Origin: an uncultured candidate division Zixibacteria bacterium
GTDB lineage: Bacteria > Zixibacteria > MSB-5A5 > GN15 > FEB-12
DNA: 15,690 nt
Reading direction: 5' to 3'
Assembly (NCBI GenBank): GCA_913009765.1
Contig: CAJVYT010000048.1
Span: forward strand, 1 to 15,690
This document shows, piece by piece, positions 1 through 8,387 of the stretch (position 1 is the stretch's first letter; each line of letters opens with the position of its first letter). The notes under the pieces were generated by a model. It ran no database searches, was not told the DNA's origin, and worked only from the letters and a program-made list of their open reading frames with translations. The position numbers and the translations under genes are program-made.

Positions 1-29
1 TGGAGTTCAGACGTGTGCTCTTCCGATCT
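1..29. other. Illumina TruSeq adapter remnant (contamination)
   Basis: The window opens with TGGAGTTCAGACG and runs to CTCTTCCGATCT at base 29. This matches, without a mismatch that I can see, the 3' part of the Illumina TruSeq read-2/index adapter. It is not genomic DNA. Read on the minus strand it adds the peptide IGRAHV, plus most of a preceding Glu codon, to the end of the neighbouring lipoprotein. That tail is a known signature of untrimmed adapter in predicted proteins. The true contig end is base 30. Confidence 0.97.
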
Positions 30-750
30 CTCCTTGCCCTCCACCCATTTTACCGCCGCCTCGACCTCCACCCATGCCACCTCCACGACCACCGCCCATT
101 CCGCCGCCGGAATGTGATGAACTCATTTGCTTTTTCATCTCAGTGCGGTCAATACCAAATTCCAGACCTATATTAATTTTCTTTATTTCGTTCTTTTTTA
201 GATTGGCAAAAATATCATTTGATAAAAAAGGAATCCTAATTTCTAAAAGATAAACCGATTTATACATATCAACTGCTGCCTTCGGGTCGGTTGTTTTGAA
301 TCTTTCCAAGAGATATTCGTTTCCATCGTTTTTAAAAAGAATTGTACCCGGTTTTTGTTTTTTCATTTTAGATTGCACGGCATTTGGCGGCATTCTATTT
401 TTCATTTTAGAAAAATCAAGGGAATCAATATTGCCAACATAATGCAGCCCGTATCGTTTTTTCTTTTTCTTATCAAAATCTACCCAAATATCAATTCCGC
501 TTGTTTGTACAATTTTCATCATTTGTCTGTCTCGGGTAGCTAAAACAAGAAATATTTCATTGTTGCTGTTTTGAAAAGAAATCGAGAAATTTTCATTTTC
601 AAAATGCTGAAGGGGATATTTAGTCCATTCGTTTAGCTTTCCGTCAATTGTAATATTTTTGCTTGTATAATGGCTTTGTATTGCTGAATCTTTACATCCT
701 GCAACCAGAAACAGTACTATTGATAGTAAAAAAACAGGGTAATTTGTCAT
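30..750 (-). CDS. Lipoprotein with CBM9/DOMON-like domain and Gly-rich tail, 3' end missing
   Basis: Residues 1-19 form a lipoprotein signal peptide with lipobox LVAGC (Cys19), so the product should be acylated and anchored in a membrane. Residues about 31-200 start with the strand-turn motif ITIDGKLNEW. This is typical of the family 9 carbohydrate-binding-like (DOMON-like) fold, followed by beta-rich sequence such as IWVDFD near residue 90. Residues 215-240 are almost only Gly, Met and Arg, in GGGM/GGGR units. The gene runs off the contig: native sequence stops after residue 240, and the apparent last residues come from adapter. The start is the ATG at 750, with an AGGAA about ten bases upstream. 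Domains of this type bind sugars or haem, but no ligand can be assigned here. The family call is moderate; the lipoprotein call is strong. Confidence 0.75.
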
Positions 751-785
751 ACGAAAGGATTCCTATGTCTGTTTATCTTTAATAT

Positions 786-814
786 TTGACAACTGTATTT
801 TCCAAAAGATTAAT
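786..814 (+). promoter_or_regulatory. Possible sigma-70-type promoter for the 888 gene
   Basis: A perfect TTGACA lies at 786-791 and is followed, after 17 bases, by ATTAAT at 809-814 (four of six consensus bases, lacking the important second-position A). It sits in the 137-base gap between two divergent genes and would give a leader of about 65 bases to the gene at 888. The support is the -35 match only, so this is tentative. Confidence 0.25.
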
Positions 815-887
815 AGAGAATGAATATAGTTATAACTTCTTGTAATTTGTCGATAATATTAAGACATGTACAGGAGTATAGTTAATA

Positions 888-1304
888 ATGATAAAAATTG
901 AAAAAAAACCTTACGGATATAAAATATTTTTTTCAGGAATTATTTCTTCACTTGAAGTTGAAAATTGGCTTACGGAATCATCTAAAATATTAGAAAAAAG
1001 CCCCGAAAAATTCTCTGTTTTTGTAGATATGCAGGAGATGGAAATTCTTCCTGTTATTTGTCAAGGCAATATGTATGAAGGTCAAAAGCTGTATAGAAAA
1101 ATGGGAATGGAGCGCTCTGTTGTGATAGTACGTGATAGACTCACCGCTATGCAGTTTAGGCTGATAGCTCAAAAAACCGGTATCTACGATTATGAAAGAT
1201 ATATAAACGCATCGGTAAACCCAATCTGGGAAAAAGAAGCGCTGGATTGGTTGATAAATTCTGTTGAACCATCTTGCGATGATGAGTTAGTTAAACAAAA
1301 ATAG
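888..1304 (+). CDS. Small STAS/SpoIIAA-like protein, function unknown
   Basis: This 138-residue soluble protein has no signal peptide or membrane segment. The alternation of short strands and helices (IKIEKKPYGYKIFFSG, then a helix at 22-38, then FSVFVDMQEM, then a helix) suggests a STAS/SpoIIAA-like alpha/beta fold. The most family-like stretch is RKMGMERSVVIV followed by TAMQFRLIAQKTGI and YERYINAS. It resembles conserved hypothetical proteins that I recall from other environmental bacteria. ATG at 888 is supported by AGGAG at 872-876. It stands alone, divergent from the lipoprotein on its left and 189 bases before the symporter. STAS-like folds often serve as protein-interaction switches, but no partner kinase or phosphatase is next to it. 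The fold assignment is inference. Confidence 0.7.
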   Translation: MIKIEKKPYGYKIFFSGIISSLEVENWLTESSKILEKSPEKFSVFVDMQEMEILPVICQGNMYEGQKLYRKMGMERSVVIVRDRLTAMQFRLIAQKTGIYDYERYINASVNPIWEKEALDWLINSVEPSCDDELVKQK

Positions 1305-1480
1305 ACAAACCGATTTTATTATAATTTCCCTATAAATCCAACAATCAGCAAAAAATATATTTCTGTACTCATATAAGATTCTTTCATATAATCTACATTA
1401 TTACTATTCATATTCTTGTTGCTTTCAGAGCAGAATTTTATAATTTTCAGGTCTAATTCAAGTTAGGATCAGTTATACAC

Positions 1481-1487
1481 AAAGGAG
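1481..1487 (+). promoter_or_regulatory. Ribosome binding site fixing a GTG start
   Basis: AAAGGAG at 1481-1487 is placed six bases before the GTG at 1494. An overlapping ATG at 1492 is in another frame and meets a stop after seven codons, so the Shine-Dalgarno site and the reading frame together choose GTG 1494 as the symporter start. Confidence 0.7.
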
Positions 1488-1493
1488 TTTAAT

Positions 1494-2926
1494 GTGGACT
1501 CACAGGTTTTGTTAGCACTTTCATTTATAGTTTATAATTTGTTTATCATAGGTGTCGGCTTATACTCCGCCAAAAAAAAAAAAAAACAAGTGAAGATTTT
1601 GTTCTTGCCAATCGAGAACTTGGTCCCTGGGCATCGGCATTGTCTGCCTCGGCATCATCGGAGTCGGGATGGGTTATGCTTGGATTAGTCGGTATGGCGT
1701 ATCTTGATGGTGCTGCTGCATTTTGGATAGTTCCCGGAATTGCATTGGGGTATTTATTTAACTGGTATTATCTTGCCGAAAAGTTGCGGACGGCAACACT
1801 GGAAAATGGTGCGGTAACAATTCCGCAATATATATCATATCGTTTCGGAAAAAATTCTAAATCACTCAGACTTATTTCTTCTGTTATCATTATTCTTGCC
1901 ATGCTTGGTTATGTTGCAGCTCAGATGAATGCTGCCGGAAAAGCGTTTGATGCAACATTTTCGCTTCCATATTGGTCGGGTGTATTAATTGGAGCAGGTA
2001 TTATTTTAACTTATACAATTTTTGGCGGGTTTCGAGCTGTCTGTTGGACAGATATTATTCAGTCATCTTTTATGTTTGTAGCACTCTTAATAATGCCGTT
2101 TGTTATACTTTATCAAATCGGAGGATTTGGAAAATTTATTGAATCAATTCAGGCAGCTAATCCTGATTTCCTTTCTTTTACCGCAGGCAAAGGCGGATTA
2201 AGCCTTGTCGGTTTTATAGTCGGGTATTTAGGTATAGGTTTGGGATATCCGGGGCAGCCTCATATTTTGTCGAGATTTATGGCAGCTAAAGATAAAAAAA
2301 CAATCAGACAAGGTTCTGTGATTGCTATATCATGGATGACGATTGTATATGTAGGAGCTATTTTCTTTGGAATGTTTGCTAAAGTATATTTTGGTAACCT
2401 TGCTGACCCCGAACAGGCTCTTCCGCTTGCGGTCAATGATTTGCTTCCGCCTATTTTGGGCGGGTTTGTGATTGCTGCTATTATCTCAGCTATTTGTTCT
2501 ACGGCAGATTCGCAATTAATTGTTGTCTCAACTATTTTTTCAAGAGATATACTTCCGATGTTTTCAAAAGGCAGTTCTACTGATTTGAAAAAGACAATAT
2601 TTATTGATAAAGTTGTTTTAATTGTATTGGCAGTTATTTCAATCTTTTTTGCTTTAACAAAAAACAGAATGATATTTGATTTTGTGTTATATGCCTGGTC
2701 GGTATTGGGAGCATCGTTTGGTCCGGTAGTGATACTTGGACTGGTTTGGAAAAAAGCAACCAAAGCAGGAGCTATAAGCGGTATGCTTACCGGACTGATA
2801 GTGTCAATTGTGTGGCGTGATGTGCCGGTGTTGAAATCGTTGGTATATGAATTAGTACCAGCATTTATACTGGCAACTCTTGCGGTTATTATTGTTTCAC
2901 TTATGACATCAAAAACAAAGGAATAA
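1494..2926 (+). CDS. PutP-like Na+/solute symporter (SSS family), frame broken at an A15 tract
   Basis: Two overlapping reading pieces make one sodium:solute symporter. Frame 1 runs from GTG 1494 through the first helix (ending GVGLYSA) to 1571, then enters 15 A bases. After the tract that frame soon stops at 1686-1688. The family sequence instead continues one base back with TSEDFVLANRELGPW, then ALSASASSESGW, and runs to 2926. Adding one A (or removing two) restores about 477 residues, a normal length. PutP-like hallmarks include ALSASASSESGW (the region of PutP Asp55/Ser57), GGFRAVCWTD, GYPGQPHILSRFMAA, STADSQL (the Na2-site Ser/Thr pair) and YAWSVLGASFGP. Proline or another amino acid is the likely cargo by similarity only. 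The gene is almost certainly co-transcribed with the acylase 5 bases downstream. The frame break may be real, phase-variable, slippage-corrected or an error. Confidence 0.85.
1572..1586 (+). repeat. A15 homopolymer within symporter coding sequence
   Basis: Fifteen consecutive A bases follow codon 26 of the symporter and encode five Lys in frame 1. The downstream symporter frame requires ACA at 1586-1588, one base back. The tract thus contains heptamers of the A AAA AAA type, prone to -1 slippage by ribosome, RNA polymerase or DNA polymerase. It is the longest homopolymer I see in the window. Confidence 0.95.
2917..2922 (+). promoter_or_regulatory. Ribosome binding site for the acylase GTG start
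   Basis: AAAGGA at 2917-2922 lies inside the last codons of the symporter and nine bases before GTG 2932. It supports translation of the acylase from GTG and coupling to the symporter, whose stop codon is at 2924-2926. Confidence 0.6.
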
Positions 2927-2931
2927 AAAAC

Positions 2932-5343
2932 GTGGCATCATCTGTAAAAAAAAAGGTTTTCTCATTTCTCGTATTAACTCTTTTAGGGATAGTTGTAGGT
3001 ATTGCTGTATCATTTTATATTATGCTTGTTATGTCGGTTCCTCAAACCGATGGCGAGATAACACTTGCAGGTCTCAATTCTAAAGTTGAAATATTATTTG
3101 ACGGAAAAGGTATCCCTCAAATTTATGCTGACAATGAAAGAGATGCTTATTTTGCCTTAGGGTATCAACATGCTGCCGACCGTATGTTTCAGATGGATCT
3201 TTCCCGTAGGGTTGCACAGGGAAAACTTTCTGAACTATTAGGTTCTGTTGCAGAAACTATTGATGAAGAACAGATAAAAATCGGACATTACAGAATTGCG
3301 GTTGAAGCTGAAAAAAACTTATCGGACAAAAATCGAAAACTACTTCAGGCTTATGCTGATGGGGTAAACAAATACAGTGATATTTGTAAATCGCTTCCGT
3401 TTGAATATCGGTTTCTTCCGGTTGATTTTGCTAAGTGGACAATTATTGACTGTTTGGCGTTGCTGTCTTTTCAAACTTGGTATTCAAACAGTTTGATGAA
3501 TAGAGATTCCTTTTATAATAAATTAGTTGAAAAAGTTGGACAAGATAAAGCACAAACACTTATTTTTCCCTATCCTGATTTTGCACCAGTGACAGTTAAG
3601 AACACAACTGAACAGTCTGACATTTCTACTACTCTTAAAACATCAAAAATCAGCTATGACTATTCTTTCAAATTACAGCCGAACAATACAAGCAGTATTG
3701 CACAAAAATATATAGCAGAAACCTATTTTCAAAATGGGCTGTCTTCTTTTACAATGTCGGAAGCATCCAATGCTTGGGTTATAGCACCATCGCGGTCTGA
3801 AAGCGGCAGTGCCATGCTTGCCTCTGATCCTCACTTAGAGTTGGGACGACTGCCTCAATTTTGGTATGCTGCCGGAATACATATAAAAGAATCAAACACC
3901 GATGCCTTTGGAATCACAACAGCGGGGCTTCCGTTTCTTGTCATAGGACATAATAAAAGCTCGGCATGGGCATTCACTGCCGGTGGAAATGATATTGTAG
4001 ATTATAAAACTATCAGAATAAGCAGTAATGGTTCTCAATACTTGTCTGAAAACGGCTGGAAAGATTTTATATATGATTCTACTAAACATATTACTATGTC
4101 GCTTGACAGCTCTCTTACTATAGTGACAAAATTATCTGACTATGGTGTTGTTATGGATGAAAGCGATTCATCGGCAATCGTAATGCATTGGGCAGGACAT
4201 GATGTAAATTTGGATAATGGTGTAACTAATGTTTTCAATTTAGTGAACACCAAATCTTACGAGCAATTTCAAAAGATAGTTACAAACTTTGGTGCTTTAG
4301 ATGCTAACTATATGTATGCTGACAGTTCCGGTAATATCGGCTATCAGCTATCAACTCCGCTTCCATTACGACAAGATGATTTTGTGAGTATTTTACCTGA
4401 CGCTTTAGGTTCTCAAGTTCCATATGAATTTTATCCAATTGATGCAACACCTCATGTTTTAAATCCAAAGATTGGGTGGATAGCTAATTGTAACAACAAA
4501 CCTGATAATCCAAGCAATGCTAAAGGGTTTTATTTTGCTGATAGGATACTGCGAATAAATGAGCTGTTGAACTCAAAAGAAAAATTTACAATTGATGATA
4601 TGAAAAACTTTCAGTTTGATTTGACCGACAGATACATGGCAAATTTTGCAGATGAATTTGCACAGGTTCTTTTATCTTTAGGTGAAGACAAAAAAGCAGC
4701 TCAGATGAGAAATTGGGACGGCAATAGTGATACATCTTCATATAACGCTCTTCTTTGCACTGTCTATCTTGATGAATTACAAAAAGATTTGTTTGAAGAT
4801 GAGTTGGGTGATTTGTATCAAAGCGTTCCGGCAAAGTGGATTGAAAATTTTAAGAGAGTTGAATCTGCCGGATGGTTTGATAATATAAATACACCAAAAG
4901 TTGAAACATCAATAGATATTACGCAGAAAGCGATGAAACACGCACTGGAAATTGTCGGAGAGAAAACTTGGGGAGATTTTCAAACACTGCAGATGAAACA
5001 TCCGTTGTCAATTATTCCGATAGTTAGTTCTGCTTTACATTTGGAAACTGAACCAATTCCCCGAGGCGGTACACCGGGAACTCTGAATTCATCATTTGCC
5101 CGTAAAAAGCTCGACAGCACCTACGCATCTGTTGCCGGAGCAAGTATGCGTCTGCTTGTAGATTTTTCAGATTTGGATGCTACGACCATTGTTCTTCCTG
5201 CGGGGAACTCTGGAAATCCGATGAGTGAGCATTTCTTTGATTTTTATGATATGTGGAGAACTAATGAACGGTGGACAGTTCCTATTAGTGATGATAAAAT
5301 TAGAGCCGGTGCAAAAAACAAATTGACCTTAATACCAAAATAA
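2932..5343 (+). CDS. Penicillin acylase family (S45) Ntn-hydrolase, exported
   Basis: This 803-residue protein has the size and order of a penicillin amidase precursor. A hydrophobic signal or anchor segment at about residues 9-36 predicts export to the periplasm. The alpha-chain region contains YFALGYQHAADRMFQMDLSRR, the family's usual early motif. Ser279, in EASNAWVIAPSRS, is the predicted nucleophile, exposed as the new N-terminus of the beta chain after self-cleavage; DPHLELGRLPQFWY follows as expected. Further beta-chain motifs are ADSSGNIGYQ and PAGNSGNP near the C-terminus. The residue before the nucleophile is Ala rather than the commoner Gly. The family hydrolyses amide bonds of N-acyl compounds (beta-lactams, acyl-homoserine lactones, acyl-amino acids); the substrate here is unknown. 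It follows a PutP-like symporter by 5 bases, which suggests an amide whose amino-acid part is then imported. Confidence 0.92.
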   Translation: MASSVKKKVFSFLVLTLLGIVVGIAVSFYIMLVMSVPQTDGEITLAGLNSKVEILFDGKGIPQIYADNERDAYFALGYQHAADRMFQMDLSRRVAQGKLSELLGSVAETIDEEQIKIGHYRIAVEAEKNLSDKNRKLLQAYADGVNKYSDICKSLPFEYRFLPVDFAKWTIIDCLALLSFQTWYSNSLMNRDSFYNKLVEKVGQDKAQTLIFPYPDFAPVTVKNTTEQSDISTTLKTSKISYDYSFKLQPNNTSSIAQKYIAETYFQNGLSSFTMSEASNAWVIAPSRSESGSAMLASDPHLELGRLPQFWYAAGIHIKESNTDAFGITTAGLPFLVIGHNKSSAWAFTAGGNDIVDYKTIRISSNGSQYLSENGWKDFIYDSTKHITMSLDSSLTIVTKLSDYGVVMDESDSSAIVMHWAGHDVNLDNGVTNVFNLVNTKSYEQFQKIVTNFGALDANYMYADSSGNIGYQLSTPLPLRQDDFVSILPDALGSQVPYEFYPIDATPHVLNPKIGWIANCNNKPDNPSNAKGFYFADRILRINELLNSKEKFTIDDMKNFQFDLTDRYMANFADEFAQVLLSLGEDKKAAQMRNWDGNSDTSSYNALLCTVYLDELQKDLFEDELGDLYQSVPAKWIENFKRVESAGWFDNINTPKVETSIDITQKAMKHALEIVGEKTWGDFQTLQMKHPLSIIPIVSSALHLETEPIPRGGTPGTLNSSFARKKLDSTYASVAGASMRLLVDFSDLDATTIVLPAGNSGNPMSEHFFDFYDMWRTNERWTVPISDDKIRAGAKNKLTLIPK

Positions 5344-5367
5344 TATATTGAATAATTAAATTTATGA

Positions 5368-5487
5368 GTCATTGCGAGTTGAGACTGCAATAAGCAGTCG
5401 AGATGTGGCAATCTCTAACTTAATGCTTAACAAAAAACATGAGATTGCTGCACTTCGTCCGCTTTTGCGGACTCCGTTCGCAATGAC
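5368..5487. repeat. 120-bp nested inverted-repeat (MITE/REP-like) element
   Basis: The ends are perfect 10-base inverted repeats: GTCATTGCGA at 5368-5377 and TCGCAATGAC at 5478-5487. Inside them GCAATCTC (5408-5415) pairs with GAGATTGC (5441-5448). Each arm holds its own hairpin: GACTGC-AATAA-GCAGTC (5383-5399) and GTCCGC-TTTT-GCGGAC (5457-5472). No coding sequence is present. GTCATTGCGA...TCGCAATGAC elements recur as dispersed non-coding repeats in many environmental bacterial genomes. This one lies between two convergent genes, where its RNA hairpins could also stop transcription from both sides. Confidence 0.85.
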
Positions 5488-5521
5488 AGACAAATGAATT
5501 ATATCAACCAACTCAGAAAGA

Positions 5522-6223
5522 TTAATTTATGTCTTTGAAATATTTTTTGTATTCTGTTTGGGCTTTTTCATAGTCAGCCGGTCGACCGATGTCTAACCAG
5601 AATTTTTCAAACAGATACGTATTGATTGGAATTTTCTTTTCTAAAAGGGTGAACATCAGGTTGTCAAACCCAAATGGGATATTATCAGGAATATATTCAA
5701 GGATTGTTTTTGAAAAAGCATACATACCGCATGATACTAAATAATTTGATTTTGGTTTTTCTGTAAACGAAACAATATTGCCGTCTTGATTTGTTTCTAT
5801 CACACCATAGTCTATATTGTGGCATCTGTTTGTGACCGCAACTGTAAGTTCTCTGTTAGATTCTGCATGTTTTTTCATGAGGTCAGCAAAATTAAAATCA
5901 GTTAAAATATCGCCATTGGTGACTATAAAATTGTTGTCAAGTGCGTCTATGAGCTTTAAAGGTGCGACTGTTGAGAGTTCTTTTTCTTCATGTGAATATC
6001 GAACTTTTATGCCCAAGCGGGAACCGTCACCGACAACATCTTTTATTTGATCAGCCATGTGATTGAGAGCAATTATAACTTCATGGACTCCGCACGATTG
6101 CATTTGTCGCAAGAGTAGTTCAATAATCGGTTGCCCGGAAACTTCGACTAACGGTTTTGGAATTTCTTTGGTAAACGGGTAAAGTCTTCGTCCTTTACCT
6201 CCTGCTAAAATCACAGCCTGCAT
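5522..6223 (-). CDS. Sugar-1-phosphate nucleotidyltransferase (NDP-sugar pyrophosphorylase)
   Basis: This 233-residue cytoplasmic enzyme should join a sugar 1-phosphate to a nucleoside triphosphate, giving an NDP-sugar and pyrophosphate. The N-terminal signature is LAGGKGRRLYPFTKEIPKPL (residues 6-25; Gly-rich loop 8-13, Lys23). The metal-binding NGD is at 103-105, and the sugar-site motifs FTEKP and FWLDIGRPADY follow. The length fits the short, single-domain class without a left-handed helix extension. Where many homologues have LGTAGPL, this one reads LSTVAPL. Sugar and nucleotide cannot be fixed from sequence; glucose, mannose or heptose phosphates are all possible. The gene starts 10 bases after the epimerase stop, so the two are likely co-transcribed for surface-polysaccharide precursor synthesis. 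ATG 6223 has only a weak AGAGAAA upstream. Confidence 0.88.
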   Translation of the reverse strand: MQAVILAGGKGRRLYPFTKEIPKPLVEVSGQPIIELLLRQMQSCGVHEVIIALNHMADQIKDVVGDGSRLGIKVRYSHEEKELSTVAPLKLIDALDNNFIVTNGDILTDFNFADLMKKHAESNRELTVAVTNRCHNIDYGVIETNQDGNIVSFTEKPKSNYLVSCGMYAFSKTILEYIPDNIPFGFDNLMFTLLEKKIPINTYLFEKFWLDIGRPADYEKAQTEYKKYFKDIN

Positions 6224-6233
6224 AGTTTTCTCT

Positions 6234-7258
<1,025 letters not shown>

Positions 7259-7314
7259 TTATTTAATATATGGTGATTAATCGGATGCTATTTTAAAATA
7301 CTGCTATCTGTTTC

Positions 7315-8334
7315 CTATTTCATAATAAGACAATAAAAGTTACCATTTTGTGGGATACGCAGTTCGTTATGCTCTCCCAAAATATTTGTAACATCGGTAT
7401 AGATAAAATGATACCACCAGATAAAAAATTCTTCAAAACTGATTTCATCAGCGTAGCCTGTTTTATTATAGATACTATTTATATAGTTTTTGTTTTCCAC
7501 TAAAATTTTTATCAATTTTGGTTTAAAATCAGATGCGAGTTTGTCAAAAAGCTCCATTTCAACATTTGTTACTTTTGGTGCATTATTTACTAATGAATCT
7601 AAATATGAATTAGATTTTTTAATTTTGCTATTTACAATATTTCTATTATTACCATATATATTTAACGCAATACTGTCATTTAGCGAGCGATACTGATTCC
7701 CATAAATACCAAAGTTTTCTATTGGAAATTCGATATTTTCCATAATACTATAATAATAATTTTTTCCGTGTCTTTGGGGACGTTCATCTTTTTTTAGAAA
7801 TTCAGTTTCGACATTATGTATCTGCCAATTATCAAGTAAGACATCACTTAATAAAAAGAAAGACCATTCTTCAAAGTTATATTTAGAAGACAATTCAGAA
7901 TTATAAAATTTTTCTTTAATAGAAGGAATTTCCTGCATGACAGATTCAGCAATTTGCTCAGCTAAAGGTTTGCCATATTTATACAAACCTGTTCCTTGAT
8001 TATGCGAAACAATAAAGACTGTCGGTTTAAGGTTTTCATCACCTTTGAGCCAGTTTTTAGATTTTAAGAAATCTATTTTCTCTTGAAGAAATTCATCAGA
8101 CCATCCGGCTCTTTTTTGAAAGAATTTTATATCTAATTTTTCATGCAGGGCAACGAGAAACAAATCAAGGCTGTCATCAACAGGATTAAAATCGGGGAAG
8201 TTATCACCTCTTGAAATCAACTTGCATTCATAGTAGCTATTAAAAATAGTATCTAATTTATTAGAAGATTTTTGCATATTCATACAAGAACTCGTAATTA
8301 AAAGTATAAAAAATAGGAAAAATAAGTTTTTCAC
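7315..8334 (-). CDS. Lipoprotein of unknown family
   Basis: Residues 1-17 form a short hydrophobic signal ending in ITSSC, with Cys17 as the predicted lipidation site. The remaining 322 residues have no further membrane segment and no motif that I recognise. Around residues 70-115 a helix-rich stretch (WSDEFLQEKIDFLKSKNWLK) followed by PTVFIVSHNQG has the feel of a winged-helix-like unit, but this is only a pattern impression. The C-terminal part is rich in aromatic residues (EEFFIWWYHFIY). The start is GTG 8334; I see no clear ribosome site. It lies 53 bases after the TPR lipoprotein gene on the same strand, and about 98 bases before the epimerase, so co-expression with the TPR protein is plausible. 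An envelope role is likely; a specific function is not supported. Confidence 0.8.
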   Translation of the reverse strand: MKNLFFLFFILLITSSCMNMQKSSNKLDTIFNSYYECKLISRGDNFPDFNPVDDSLDLFLVALHEKLDIKFFQKRAGWSDEFLQEKIDFLKSKNWLKGDENLKPTVFIVSHNQGTGLYKYGKPLAEQIAESVMQEIPSIKEKFYNSELSSKYNFEEWSFFLLSDVLLDNWQIHNVETEFLKKDERPQRHGKNYYYSIMENIEFPIENFGIYGNQYRSLNDSIALNIYGNNRNIVNSKIKKSNSYLDSLVNNAPKVTNVEMELFDKLASDFKPKLIKILVENKNYINSIYNKTGYADEISFEEFFIWWYHFIYTDVTNILGEHNELRIPQNGNFYCLIMK

Positions 8335-8387
8335 TTTTTTATACGACTTTTTATAAACAATAGTTTCTTGTGATTCTCAAACATATT

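Noticed and set aside
355..543. 62-codon plus-strand open frame
   Set aside because: It lies wholly inside the lipoprotein gene on the other strand, has no ribosome site, and its translation has no recognisable features.
1492..1494. ATG as start of the symporter
   Set aside because: This frame stops after seven codons; the overlapping GTG at 1494 reads the first membrane helix.
2260..2763. 167-codon minus-strand open frame
   Set aside because: It is antisense to the well-supported symporter sequence, whose membrane helices and family motifs explain this DNA.
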